Shown here one piece after another: positions 1 through 12,999 of a DNA stretch of 64,000 nucleotides. Every line of letters starts with the position of its first letter. Position 1 is the stretch's first letter. The translations under genes were made by a program, and so were the position numbers. Source of the stretch: Nepenthes gracilis (lineage: Eukaryota > Streptophyta > Magnoliopsida > Caryophyllales > Nepenthaceae); contig BSYO01000004.1 in assembly GCA_033239525.1 (NCBI GenBank), forward strand, positions 6,115,701 through 6,179,700. The letters run 5' to 3'. A model generated the notes under the pieces. It was not told where the DNA came from, searched no databases, and saw only the letters and a list, made by a program, of their open reading frames with translations.

Positions 1-60
1 TCTTAATCGCTACGTATCTTTATCTCTGTGTGTCCAGAATCAAGTTCGTGCACTATTAGA
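1..60 (-). other. 3' untranslated region of NAT
   Basis: Sequence directly downstream of the NAT TAA stop (61-63) on the minus strand. I see no clear AATAAA signal in these 60 bases, so the polyadenylation site probably lies beyond the window edge. Confidence 0.5.
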
Positions 61-3000
61 TTACAGGGGAGGGAAGTAGTTGTCGAGGTTGGCCGGAAGT
101 GAATAGAACTCTTCAGTCCTAGAATCAGCGTCAAATGTCCTGAACTTTTCCCACCAATGCCTGCCGCTATCTCGCCGAGTTGAGCTGTCTTCCCGGCCAA
201 GAGTCAGGTCCAAAAGCAGGGCAGTAATGGCGGCTACTGTCGCCGGGGAAGAGAAGATTACTTGCATCATGCCGTTGAACTGCAGATGAAGGCAGAGGCA
301 TCAGAGAGAAAGAGAGCGCGCCAGAAGCGTCGAGTTTATCAAGGAAGAAAGGGGATTACCGCGTCAGAATTGGTGTGAACGGGGCCGTGGCCATTGATTA
401 GGAGGAATTCGTTGAAGTACTGAGGCACTGAGAGGCCCATGAATAGGGAGAGTCCTAGTATGAATTTGGTTCTGAAGCTGTTCAGATTGCAGAGTTGGAG
501 AATTCCGAGACCCGCTGACGCTGTGGTGAGACGATAGTACAAACGAATCAGTGAGGAGCTAAGTAGCTAGATAACCAGGTTTCTGGAGGCCGACTCCTCG
601 GATCTGGGGTGGCTGCAACTCGCAGAGCATTGCACCCACGTGCGACGCTCCTGGAATCTAACGATTCTCATTTTATATTAAAAAAAAAATTATGTTTTTA
701 ATTTTTTTTTATATATTTTTTTCAGCTTTTGATTATAAAAATAAAAAATTTAATATTTTTATTTTTAAATTTTATAATTTTTTTTTTAAAAAGGGGAGCC
801 GTCGAATTTCAATCCAACGGCTCCCATTCGCATTGGATGGGGCTGCGCATTGCAGCCTCCCTCGTTCCCGACTTCTCTTGGGTTCGGGGGCTGACCCCTG
901 TCAGTCGTCCCATTTTAATTGGACGACTGATAATTTTTAAATTCAAAAAAATTTCTTTTGTTGATGCTTCGAAGAGCTGGCAAGTAAATCATTCAGGAGC
1001 AAAGAAGCTAGGGAATTAGGGCTGTAATGTAAAATACCACGAAAATATTTAATGAAATAGATGTTTGTCAAAATTTATGTAATTTAAGAATTAGACGGAA
1101 GTTAGAAAAAATGGTTAACGGATAGAATCATGTTGCAACTGTGAAATATTATTCTTCAATTCTGATTTATTTTTCATATAATATTTTCATTGATCATTCA
1201 AAAATAAAACAACTTTTGATTTGATTTTTTTTTCTTTTTTTTCTTATTTTTTAACACTAATTTTCCGTAGATTTGATTTAAAGTATTTTTCTGCATTGGG
1301 TTACTTGAAAAGTCATGAGAAATGTAAAATACCACGAAAATATATAATGAATTAGATGTTTGTCAAAATTTATGTAATTTAAGAATTAGACGGAAGTTAG
1401 AAAAAATGGGTAACGAATAGAATCATGTTGGAACTGTGAAATATTATTCGTCAATTCTGATTTATTATTCATATAATTTTATCATTGATCATTCAAAAAA
1501 AAATAAATAAAGCATCTTTTTATTTGATTTTTTTCTTTTTTACTTATCTTTTAACACTTATTCCGTTGATCCAGAGTGTTAATTTCATGTGGACCACAAA
1601 CCACATAGTTAATTAACAAAGAGAAAAGTCGAGAGCAGATAAAAAGAAAAAACTGCGAGACAAGTATAGAAAAGCTAATCACAATTACGAGAAAAATGTT
1701 GCAGGATATTCTAAAACACTATATGTATTTATATTATTTTTTTATATATTTATTAGTATCGATAGATAATATATGATTTTATTATGAGTATTTTAAGAAC
1801 ATTTAGGAGTATGTCTCTAATATTAATCACATAGCAAATATTGAATGGTGAAAAGATACCGCGAAACTAATTATTGGACTGTGCCTATTTGTGGTTTTTC
1901 TGGAATAATTATTCAGCGGTTTTCTACTGATATTGCTTCTTTCTAATCTAAATATACGGTTATAACGTTGAATTGAGAAGACGAGCTTCTTTTATTTCAG
2001 TTCTCCTCAAAATTTCCATTTGTTTTCTCTGCTTCTATAGTGATTGAAGTACCACAAAATAACTTATTCGTTCAGTGACGGCGACTTAAAAAACAAATAA
2101 TTGGAAGTCATACGAGACACGTACCCACATAAGCGAAGAGAACACAGTAAATTGCCGCAAATATTGGCAGCGGTATAGAAGCGAGGACGGCCCCAAATTT
2201 TCCTGGTTGGTAGCAAAGGTGTACGGTAAGAGTCAGAAACAATCAACAGAGTCAAGAGTAGCTTATTCTATTAAAACTATATCAATTTTAGTATGTAGTG
2301 AGAGACCAACCTAGCACAGAAAAGAAGAGCATGAACCCTGCAGATACTTGGATGACCCTACGACTTCCAACCCGGTTTACTGCCAAAAGGCCTGCATTTT
2401 CACTGCAATGAAAATGTATATTACATCATCATGCCCTAGAGACTAGGACCTCCCCTGTAGGTGTTAAGTGAATTATACCGGATAAATATGGTTTATTTAT
2501 TCACATTGTCTGCCTGTAAAAAGATTATGCTGGGCATGAGATTAAGTCTTGGCCCAGCTTGGCTTGTGACCCACAGTTAGCTGGGCCAAGCATGCCTATG
2601 GGCTGTACTATGCCATGGCCGATACAGCACGACACATATATTAAAAATATATATTGAAAATAAAATTATTTTTATTTTGTGATCTCTCTCTCTCTCCCTT
2701 CCTCTTTCAAATGAGCCGTATCTAACACGGCCCGTTCACAACATAACTTGACACGATTCAAAATGTTGAGCCATTCTATAAATGACTAATATTGTTCACG
2801 ATAGACTGTGCAATGTCATGGGCGGCTCGACCCATTTAAAATCCCTACCCTCCCACCCCCCCTATCGGTGGACCTAGGATAGTCGTTGGTTTTGAAGCAA
2901 GGGGATAGGGAGATTAAACAGTTGCGAAGTGCTTAGTAACCATGGATTAAGTGCTAGAGAATTGTATCTATTTGGCGATACCGTATTATTTGTGATATTT

Positions 3001-6000
3001 CATATCTATGCAATGTCATCCTTTGTATCTGGGATAGGGGTAAATTGTCACTTATTTGTATAGGCAGCGAGGCTTTATAAATCCTATATTAAGTTTTTCT
3101 AAATGGCAAAGTTGGTTACAAGTTAGATGAATAGGCATCCACTTTGGTTTCTGTTTCACTTATAGAAAAGTATTTGATATACATTTTTGAATAATGTGAT
3201 ATTTATTTATCAATATATTTTAATATAAGTTTATTATTATGGATGGATTTATAAAATATTATGTCATTGGAGGATATTTTAAAGGTATCTAAAAGGTATT
3301 CTCTAACTTTACTTATAGTCAAATAGCTTACACTGATGCAGTTGAACCATTCCCAGTACCAAATGCGCCATCTAACAGAATGCTGATTCCCTAAAACCAC
3401 AAACAAAAAGAACGAAATAAAGAAAAAGCCTCACGAATGGAGAGGGGTGAGAGGTTATATAAAGTAGAAAGAGAGCAAATATTCTATCAGGTGATCACTG
3501 CCTACCAGCCAGCCCACACCACGGCTAGCAATGGAAGGTGGTATAGGTGTTGCACTCCCGTATTTTGCTGCGGCCATAAAAGTTCCTGTGGACTGTATGA
3601 AGGTAATGGGAAAATTTGCAAATAAGAGTTCTGCTTCAGTGGTGGCAAAAGTGAGGTAAAGTGAAAACAGTTGGACAAGAAACAATTTCCCAAAAAAAAA
3701 AGAAAAAAAGTAGACAGACCTCAATTATAGCAACGAAAGCAGCTCCTAACATGGCAAAACCATTTGCAACATTTAGAGTGGGACGTCCCCACTGAAATGG
3801 GTATGGGAAACGTATCCTGCATTGTGTTACAACAGATAAAAGGCAAGTAAGTCACACCCAATACAAATGGTGAAGCATAGTGGGTATGGAATTTTTGGTC
3901 ACCAATTTCCATAGTTTTAATTCATTTCTTACTTCAGAATCTATATTTTGCTGCTAGAAGCTTCTTCTAGAAATGAAAGCAAAGGACGCAGGCACTGGGA
4001 TGTTAATTTCCCCCAAAAGTTAATTCTCTTAGAGGTGAGACTATGGAAGTCATATGATGAGAAACCAAGATAGCATAAGGCCACATCCTATGAGAAATGC
4101 AAATTCAGTTATCTGAAAGTTTTCATTATTTGCACTGCTGTTGTATTTAATAGCGCACACAATTTATATCCGCCATGGTTACCAAATGTCAATAAGCCTC
4201 CAAACATTTGATTTAGAAATTTTCATTGAATTTTATGCCATGCAGTGTCTCTGCTCCTTTGCAATTTGGCATGATGGTAAACATCTGACAGGCTTGCTGG
4301 CGATAGCAATCTAAGGAGTCATGGTTTGCTGGCAATAGCAATCTAATGCAATTTTCATGAGCTCCACAAATAGCAATCTAAGGAGTCATGGCTTACACTA
4401 AAGAGAACTGCACGAAGAGAACACATTGTCGTACATCTGACAGGCTTGCTGGCCATATGATTTAAGCAGCTTTACCAATAACCAGACAAACAGAACATGG
4501 GACACATCAAAATATGTCAAAAAGGATGACACTGCCTGTTGAGTTTCAGGTTATTTTCTTATGAATTTCACACCTAATTGAAGGGTTATTTAGAAGACAT
4601 GCGATATTCAGGTAAGGCATGCTTGAACAGAGTTGCCATACAAGGATTGCACAATACCAGTGTGAGAGTTGCTTGAGCAATGAAATTAATTGGACGTTCT
4701 CATGAGGTTCATTCGAGATGCGTTCAGGCAAAAGCCACTTTTAGTGGTTGAAAGAATCTGCACCTAATAGGCACACACTGAGTGCCCATGCGCCCAAAGG
4801 GTGCTCATGAACGGCTTGTCTAGAGGATTCGCGTTTGATATGTGCTTATATGTCGACACTAATATAAAATATACTGATGCATTTTCTATGGTAGATCTAA
4901 GAACATTTTCAACATAACAGCGCCGCACAAAAAATGCGAAGGAAGAAAAAAGAGAGAAGGAAGATTTTTGATATCTAATTGACATCCGATTTGAATTTCA
5001 TTATTCACCAAACTCAAATATGTTACTTTAATATTAATTCTAGGGCGTGCCACTAATTGGTTGCTCTTGTTCAGATTACATTCTTCTTTTACAAATTTCA
5101 AGGTTTGTTGAAGGGGTTATATTTAATCATTATTCACTTGAATTACAGTAAAAGGCTATTGGAAAGGGTTATATTTATAACCGGTCACTTCTATAGTAGA
5201 TTTATTCAAAAATTATTTCATGATTTATTCATTATTTTTGAATGATTTTTCATATAAAATATTATTATACAACTTTGTGTACTTGATTTCTTGTGTTCTT
5301 TATACTCATGAGTTTCGTAATTGACAATTGATGTGGAATTTAGATTTGTTTGCACTGTGTCGGTTATGTGCATAATTCTGTCAAATCCCAACACTGCCTT
5401 CGAGTAGAGGAAACATGGGATTCATAATAGAAAGAAAACTTGCCAATAGTGAACAATACATTTGACCTATAAAGACGTCGTTGTAGCGCCATGTTATCTG
5501 ACGGTATTCATTATGATTAATTCTACCAAACTTAGTTTTGTCCCAAACCGTATTGGAAGGAATAATGGAAATTGAAGTTCATCAGATGACTAAAATTATA
5601 ACAAGATAAGTTGTCATCATATTTGTGTAAAGATCTTAAGGTATCAAGAACTAGATATGTATACAACGCATGTAAGATATTAATTACATCATAAACTAAC
5701 TCACCAAGAAGCAGCACCAATGAGGCCAGAGCGATCAGTGCGACAACTGAGTTGAGTTTTTGAGGAGCTATGCTTGTATGCACCGGCCACGGTTAGAATC
5801 TCAGCATAAACCCACACAATCACAATTGAAAGTAGGACAGCAAATCGAGGACCTATAGCTTTGTTTGATTTTATTATGTAAGAGAGATACTGCATGAGAA
5901 TTAATTGTTGTCGTCAAATACAAAAAGAATTAGGAGACTAATCAGTGACATTTAGGAAAGATTAAATTCATGCATTATAAGCCTTGTCCCCTATAAGCAC

Positions 6001-9000
6001 ACCAATCCAACATGAGCTGCCTTTCTATTCACCAAGTAACATTTCACTAGAAAGCAAATGCTTAGTGCACCGTAGCAAGACTGTATGATGAAATGAGGGA
6101 TCTGATATTTAAGGTGCAGCAGGAAAAAGGGGCAGGTTGCCACTCACCTGAGAAAAGAAGACCAATAAAATAAGTGCCGGAAGTCCAATTTCAATACATG
6201 TCGCCAGCTACACCAGTAACCATAACAATTGATAAAGATTTAGTAAGATGAGGAAAAAAAACCCTTCATGAAAGACAAAATCGCCCAAAATCGAAAGGAA
6301 AGGAACAATTCAGCATGGAACATAAGTTGGAGAATGTATCACCCAATCCTGAGATCAAGCCAATTGATCAGTAAATTATTATCTCACAGCCACCAGATTT
6401 AAGGATTCTTACATGCCAAAAACCGATAACTGAGTTCATTACTACAGCCACCATGAAATCCTGGACCAATAGGTTACTTGAAAAGCAACCAGGAAATTTT
6501 ATGTAAATATGGTTGATCGATTATAAGGAGCATATAGTTGTGCTGCTAGAAGCTGGAATACCCTCCAACTGATGTATATGTGCACAGGCCAGTCTAGCAA
6601 TAGATAGTATGAACTTACTGCTAAATGTCAAATTCCTATTTTCACAATGCTGCCTGCAAACTCTGCAGCATGGCTTTGCCTTCCCTTAGGAAAGAACACC
6701 GATTATGAACACATATCAATCAGAAAAAGTGCAAGCCCAGACTGCAGACAGCTACCTCTTTTGACATACCAAGAGCAATCACAAAATGTTAGGATGGAAG
6801 CGACAACATTCACTTGTTAGCAAACTCGGCTATAATGAATCAGAGGATATTGAAGAGTGGATTCTCCCAAAGAAAGGTATGTAAGATTTTCTGGTATGAC
6901 AAGAGTATACTTCAAAGAGCTGAGCAATATACCATCCCATTTGGATGAATCAGTCCTTGTAAGTCCATGCACATTGTATATACACATCTTTGATTCATTA
7001 TCTAGACACATGGAGCTTCGTGGGAAGTTCGTATAATGGACGCTTGAGCGAAGAAGGTTTTTCAATGAGAGGATTGGACGGTGCCTGATCTATGCATGTG
7101 AGAGCCCACACGCGTGAATAGCAATAGCATCTACGCATGAGGCACCCCTAAGGGGCGCTTATGTGCTGATTTCAATAGCTTTTGGGTGATCCTCATCCCC
7201 AATGCGCATTTGTCCTGCACTTATGCACCCAGACAAAGTTTTTCCTTGGCATTCAAGTGCTAGCGTTAGGGGTAATTACCTTAATGATTTTTAGGGCATT
7301 TATTGTGAGTATTTTCAATACTTCAGCAGCTGACTAGAGACAGAAAAAGAGAGAAACAAATGAGAATATTCTTGCCAATAATTAGGCTCCGAGCCTTATT
7401 CTGACTTTCAGCATTCTTAGGGTATGTTATTTCAATTGTATTTTTAGATGTTTTACCAGTAGTTCTTTTATAATTTTTATCTCTAATTATAATATCCTTA
7501 ATTTACCAATATTATAGTGAAAGCAAATGAACTGTTGGGAGTTTGTATAACCATACTTATAATCAATGTAAATTTTATACGAACCAAATGTCTTGTGATT
7601 TTGTTCTTTATTTATAAGGGACTTCTATAAGAAATTAGTATGTCTTGTTCTTGTTCGTTATTTTCTTGTTGTGATTGCTGTGCATTATCATTATGTCTCT
7701 TCACATGCTCAACCAAAGAGCTTGATTTTTCGATTTGTGTTGAGACTTGTTCTCAACTTGATTGTGAAGGTTGGTGTCCCAAGCCCAATGCATCTTACTG
7801 TACAAGAATGCTAATAAATCCTGAAGCTAGCAACAACCTGAGAATGAAACACATTGGAAGCTTCAAGAAGCCCAATTACTTGATTCTCAGACACCCTAGT
7901 GCAAGAGAAAGTAGACTAATCACCTTGGAAAGCATAATGAAGGTTAGGTTGTAAAACAATTTGAGTTTTCATTTATCCACTTAAACTTTTGGCTATATTA
8001 AAATACGATTCAATGGGTGATTAAAGAAATAGCAGTACCAGATTTCAACTACCGACATAATTCAAGTCATTCCTCCTTTTCCTAAAAGGAGTACTTTGTA
8101 CTCAGTTATCACAATGATCCTAATTCTTCATTTGACCTCCAAGTTTATCAGACCAACCTTTGCAGCCAATAGTATTAGCCTACAATATCAGGAGACTGAA
8201 GTTATGACAAAAGAGGGTTCTGCATAAAGTAATCAAATCTAAAAGACAAGACAATTTGATTGCTTACTTGAGGAAAACCAAACTCGAATAGCCCAAGTCC
8301 TGTAAGAGTTACAAGAGGAACTGCAGAAATCGGGCTCAGAAACCTTCACATTAACAGATGAAACAAGATTCAGTCTGAAGATGTAACAAGGATGACCTTT
8401 TCAAATCCGTAGCAGCATCTCATCACAACCTTACCTCAAAACAATTCTCCATAACCCCAAGAAACCTATTAGTGCTGGCAACATAGATGCAAACATAACT
8501 GCTCCTTGTATAGCCCTCATTGTTTTCTTAAACCTCTAGATGTCAGGCCAACAAAATCATTAACAATGGTGACAGCCATCCAGCAACAGATACGGAAGGG
8601 AATAAAGCAATTGGAAATTGGCTAAACTGACCTCAAGGGGATCAGAAATTGTTTTGTATTTGTCAGAAAATATTATTGAAATAGCAGGAATAATGAATGC
8701 ATATGAACCTCCTATCACTACTGGTAGCCGACTGCCAACCAAAGTCTGTAAAAGAGTGTTCAATCCAGCAACAAAGAGCACAGTCTGAATGACTTCAGCC
8801 TTTTCCACCTGACAACCAGGGACAAACAATTCTCTTAACTAGGATAAAGTGGATGTATGTGATGAGCAGAACAGATATGAGGTCACAAAAAATTAGTTCA
8901 ACTCAGAATGTAGTTAAACAAGGAATGTGATCCATATATAATTGTGTCAAACCAATACATTGCTGCCTCCCATTTGTGGAACAAGTATGGTTGGAATCAT

Positions 9001-11189
9001 CACAGTTGCCCCAAGCATTACCACATAGTGCTGAAATCCAAGCAGGATTGCTTCTGCTGCAAAATTGAAGAACAAAAAGAAAAATTGCTGATGATCATCG
9101 GTTGACAAGATGCAATTCAACATGATAATTCATACATAAAACATTAGGTACCCAAAGAGTTCTCCTGTGAATGATTTCAGGAACCAAAAAATGTTGTAAT
9201 ACTTGGATTCCCAGGTACAGTTGTACAACTTTCCGTCAAAAGCAATTTGAGAAAAAACAATGACTAGCCAAGGACATAAGCTCCTTATTCAGCAGTTAAT
9301 CGATCTGATAAGTGGAAAAACAGAAGAAGGGATAAAAAACACTCATTTCATTTGTTGAGCGCCTTTGTTTTTATCTAACATGTGATTTCAGACAATTCAC
9401 TCATTCTCCTTAGAGAAATTCTATATACTCATAAGTTTCAAGTTCACTTATTCCTCTTTTTGCATTTTGGGTCACTCTCTTATAAATCCTACACCTAATG
9501 ATGGGTTATCAGGAAAACGCATGATATTCGCGCATGGCAAACTTGGGTGGAGATGTCAAGAAAGAGTCGCACGTTATTCTTGTGAGGGTCATTCAAGCAA
9601 TGGAGTTCATTGAAGATTCATGTAAGGTGCATTCAAGTGAAAGTCATTTAACAAATCAGAAATATCTGTACCTGATAGGTACACGATGGATGCCTGTGCA
9701 TGTTTGGGACAAAATGGACATGCTTGATGTGCACATAAGGGGTGCTTATGTGCAAATTGTCCAATGTGGTCATGCCTGATGGACGCTCACGAATGCCATG
9801 ATGTGATTTCTAGGACAAATTTGAAAGCATTTAAACACAAGGGTGCCGCGCAAAGAGAGAGAATGGAGAACAGAAAGATAAATATTTTCGGCATCTGGTT
9901 GAGAGCCAATTTGAGTTTTACTCTTCGTCAAGTTTAGGTACATTACTCTAATTTGTTTCTAGGGCATATTTCTACTTTAGTTATTATTATTCTTATGGTA
10001 TTCTTCACCTATGAGTTACAAGATATGTTGAAAGGGTTATATTTTAAATATTATTCACTCCGGTTGTGGTCCAGGGCTCTCAAATCTCGGAGGGGGTTAT
10101 TTTGTAACCAGTTATTATTTTATAGTGGATTTGTTTGTAAATTATCCCATGATTTTTTCCTTATTTGGAAGGATTTTTCACATTATTTATTATTGTGCAA
10201 TTTGGTGTGTTTGGTCGCGTTGTGGTTCTTGTGCGCAAGAGTTTGGTGGTTGATAGTTGACGGGAGACTCGGATTTATTTCTGCTGCACTGATTGTGTAC
10301 GTGTTCCCGTCGAATCCCGACACCTCTTCACGTAACTCTGCTGCAGTTATGCATAGCATACCAATTTGAGACAAACAAAATACATTCTGGAGGATTGCTC
10401 TGGAAATACAATTAAACACTTTCGTAGTATAAAATTCATTCTTGAACTTTCACTACCTAATAACTTAAGTTAGAATAATTTAGTTCTTTCACATCCTAAT
10501 CAAAGCATCTTTGACCAAGTAATCCAGATGGATGTGTTACCTTTGAGTGCATGGTAGAAATAAGTCTTGCTTAGGTTACACTTCAAGCTTGTAAAATAAT
10601 TTCAAAGTCATCACCTAACTACTACATCTCTTCAGAGGGGGATGAGCTGGTTGCTTAAACAGATCAATCAAATCAAATGAACATTATAACTCCATCTCAA
10701 ATGTATCAGAAACTTGATCCATCTATTTAAGAAAAAAGTACGGAGAAATTTAGGAAGTAGAATTCCGCGTTAAGCATTTAATCATCACTCAGCAGATAAA
10801 ACCTCACGCGAGACGAAGAAAATATTAGCGTCATTGATTTGGCTAATATTCCATCAACAACAACGATAAAAGAAGAAATCGATCAGCAGCAATGTGATCA
10901 ATTTTCTAAAAGCAAATAATCAGTGAACAAGGAAAAAACTTAGCATCAAACAAATTGATAGTTTATCGTGAAAAACGGCAACTATTACGAAAAAGCGGGG
11001 GAAATTTGGAAGCGCGTTTGGCGAGCATCAATCGTCGACCAAGCAAACCGACAAATGAAAAGCAAAATTCAGAGAGAGTAGAGAGAACGAACGCCATGGT
11101 GGAGAACTGTTGAGGCAGTAGTCGACATTAGGGAGCTGATCCTTAACCGGATGAGGCTGAAACTCGTCGGTGGCCTTCGACTCTGCCAT
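61..11189 (-). CDS. NAT: Nucleobase-ascorbate transporter (NAT/NCS2 family), 14 exons
   Basis: Predicted 528-aa polytopic membrane transporter of the NAT/NCS2 family, whose members move purines, uracil or ascorbate across membranes. Exons in transcript order: 11093-11189, 8959-9056, 8632-8808, 8435-8535, 8268-8343, 6148-6207, 5705-5889, 3720-3816, 3506-3592, 3332-3390, 2311-2402, 2125-2202, 360-520, 61-279. All introns are GT-AG and the exon lengths sum to 1587 bp, exactly 529 codons with the TAA stop, so the frame is unbroken. The start gives MAESKATDEFQPHPVKDQLP and a plant NAT N-terminus ending SPPW. Family blocks follow in order: QMGG, FVAGLNTLLQTL, SCRTDRSGLIGAA, SATPIPPS, the signature region ENAGLLAVNRVG, FCNLNS-like LQLCNLNSFRTKF and the C-terminal HWWEKFR...EEFYSLP. 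Length and exon number match plant NATs. The signature Thr is Asn here. Introns 1 and 7 carry solo LTRs. Substrate cannot be told from sequence. Confidence 0.95.
794..930. repeat. Cluster of three short perfect inverted repeats in NAT intron 12
   Basis: A GC-rich island in an AT-rich intron holds three perfect short palindromes in a row. Arms are GGGAGCCGT at 794-802 with ACGGCTCCC at 817-825, GGCTGC at 841-846 with GCAGCC at 852-857, and TCAGTCGTCC at 901-910 with GGACGACTGA at 921-930. Loops are 5 to 14 bases. I do not recognise the element. It could be part of a transposon or a structured transcript segment. Confidence 0.6.
1021..1566. repeat. Direct duplication of about 245 bp in NAT intron 12
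   Basis: Two near-identical copies, about 1024-1268 and about 1322-1565, share long runs such as AATTTAAGAATTAGACGGAA and both end in a T-rich stretch followed by TTTTAACACT and a CCGT motif. Offset between copies is about 298 bases. Differences are single-base changes and small indels. The copies lie inside intron 12 and do not touch exons. Confidence 0.8.
2530..2860. repeat. Dispersed repeat with GGGCC/GGCCC words in NAT intron 10
   Basis: Many short complementary words such as GGCCCAGC, AGCTGGGCC, ACGGCCCG and GGCGGCTCGACCC lie around an AT-rich centre and a CT microsatellite (2683-2698). This word content is common in dispersed plant transposon remnants, but I see no clear termini or coding sequence, so the class is uncertain. 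Confidence 0.3.
4284..4470. repeat. Small imperfect minisatellite in NAT intron 7
   Basis: Words GGCTTGCTGGC, ATAGCAATCTAA and GGAGTCATGG recur three or four times between 4284 and 4455 in irregular spacing, sometimes joined and sometimes separated. It lies just upstream of the solo LTR at 4537. Confidence 0.55.
4537..5393 (+). mobile_element. Solo LTR in NAT intron 7, target duplication CTGCC
   Basis: An 857-bp segment starts TGTTGAGTTTC and ends CAAATCCCAACA, giving TGTTG...CAACA termini, and is flanked by perfect 5-bp direct repeats CTGCC at 4532-4536 and 5394-5398. It has no internal genes. It aligns along its length with the element at 9458-10322, including the words GGGTTATATTTA, ACCGGTCA/ACCAGTTA and TGATTTATTCATTATTT. 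It lies antisense to the host NAT gene. The structure fits loss of a full retrotransposon by LTR-LTR recombination. Confidence 0.88.
6830..7800 (+). mobile_element. Possible diverged LTR-like segment in NAT intron 5
   Basis: This stretch of intron 5 shares scattered words with the two solo LTRs in introns 1 and 7, such as AAGGGGCGCTTATGTGC beside AAGGGGTGCTTATGTGC at 9736 and a T-rich tail with repeated TTCTTGT. No termini or target duplication could be found, so it may be an old relative or a chance resemblance. A 104-codon Cys-rich open frame at 7640-7954 inside it is probably not a gene. Confidence 0.3.
9458..10322 (+). mobile_element. Solo LTR in NAT intron 1, target duplication CCTCT
   Basis: An 865-bp segment of the same family as 4537-5393, ending GAATCCCGACA and starting TTTTGCATTTT, where the expected first TG is mutated to TT. 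Perfect 5-bp repeats CCTCT flank it at 9453-9457 and 10323-10327. Open frames at 9534-9779 and 9953-10369 are inside the LTR and have no family resemblance. Same orientation as the intron-7 copy. Confidence 0.85.
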
Positions 11190-11330
11190 CTTAATCTCCC
11201 TAGTTCACAACCTTCTCGCTTCCTTCCCACGGTGAAGAGAGCTGAAGTCGCGATATATAGAAAACAATGGAGGAGGATATTCAGGAATAAGCGCGAACTC
11301 TTTTAGTAATTCTTTCTCTTTCCGTACTAC
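11190..11330 (-). promoter_or_regulatory. NAT core promoter and 5' UTR
   Basis: On the minus strand a TATA box (CTATATAT, 11253-11260) lies about 65 bases upstream of the ATG at 11189. A start site some 30 bases below it would give a short 5' UTR of roughly 35 bases that is rich in C and T. Beyond 11330 the sequence becomes AT-rich with no other promoter element I recognise. Confidence 0.55.
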
Positions 11331-12999
11331 CTTTTTTTAAATAAAAAAAGAATTAAAATGGTGAAAGAGCTGAAAGCCGAGCACAGCAGCGTGAGGGAGG
11401 ATGCGTGAAAATGACGGGTAGGGAGGAGACGTTATGACTATTGCTGAGTTTAGTTGAATTGTCAGCTCAACCAATCAAGAAAATTCTTATTTCCATTTTT
11501 TATTAATATTTTTACTTTTATTTTTATTTTGATTTGCAGACAAATATTGTTGGGTTGTTCTATCTGAAAACCGAACAGGACTGCGCTTTCCTTGACATAT
11601 AATACTAGTACATGTTTGATTTTTTAATGTAACTCTAAATTTGTTTTATTTTAATTTTATAATTTTTTTAACAATATAAAAATAAATTTACATAGATTTA
11701 ATTCCTTTTAAGTATTTGTTACAAAAAAATAAAAATAAAAAATAGCCATCGTACTATCATTATGTGAATGCAGGGCCCCCCATAGCATAAGATTGATTCC
11801 CCTACGTGGTCATGGTAGTTAGATCATTAAAATTTAATATTTATTAACAAAATTTTTATTATATTTTAATAATCTAATAAATCTTATTTTATTTTATTAT
11901 AAATAATGTGAAATATTTTTTAAAAAAATATATACAATATAAAATATTCATATTATTACACAATTTTTAAAAATTTTATTCATATGATGTAAATTCAATG
12001 TTTCTGAATTTTTTATTTTTTAAATATTTTTTTTAATTTTTAATATTATATTTAGACTGTTATATTTTATTTTAAAAATATATTTATATTTTTTGGAGGT
12101 GAAAAAAGTAATTTTAGGGAAAAAAAACAATTGTTGGCTCTGAAATCGTTGTCATTGAGCAATCAGTGAGAGGGATGGGTGGTTGATCGCAGAGCTACCA
12201 GCTTGACGGAGACTCCTCCTCCCAAACCCGCGATTGCCACGTCAGTTTTTAACCATTTTGGCGTTCACGACTTTTTAGACGCGGCCATGCGGGGGCGGCT
12301 TCTCCCTGTTGCTATTTGTGGTCTTATGCTATCCATTATTTAGGCTTTTTAGCTTCTTTGCAGGAAAATAAATTTTGAAAAAATAATATTCTTAATAGTT
12401 ACTGTATAAAAATAATATTATTTTAATATTGATATGTATAAAAAATAAGTTAATAAAAAATATACTTTTGATAAAAAAATTTAAACTAAACCTCTAAAAA
12501 AACTATTCTTCTATTTTTAATACAAAAAATTGTGTTTTTAAACTCATATTATTAGGCACTAATACTTACTAATAGAACTTTTAATCTAAATGTATCATTA
12601 TCACTCGTCACAATCCTTTCTAAAATATATGCAAATTATAAGGTAATGATTTTTTATAACACTATTATTTATCGATAGTGGATAATATTTTTAAAATTCA
12701 TCAAAGAATTATATAATCAACCTAATTGGGGCCATCTTTCAATGTGAGACAATAGCGCTAAATATATTATTGAAATAACCAAAGTTATCTAAGTATAAGT
12801 TAACATACTGAATAAGTTTTTATTTTTTTATTAAAATAAAATTAAGATTGGATGATCTAATTAAATGCTACATAATCTAAGAAGTCTTATAATCAATAAG
12901 AAAAATTACACATACTGTTATAAAAGAGCTCATAGTAGTTTAAATTTCTAATTATCCAGCTTAATTTTATCATGCATAGGAGTAGTGGGAAACAAAGAA
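11331..12999. other. AT-rich intergenic region without genes
   Basis: No gene is visible. The sequence is mostly A/T with short T and A runs. One GC-richer island at about 12120-12320 contains no open frame of note and no match that I recognise. Confidence 0.7.

Noticed and set aside
7640..7954. Small Cys-rich open frame in NAT intron 5
   Set aside because: The Cys-rich part is produced by a TTCTTGT-type repeat. It is antisense to an intron of a real gene and lies in a possible LTR remnant.
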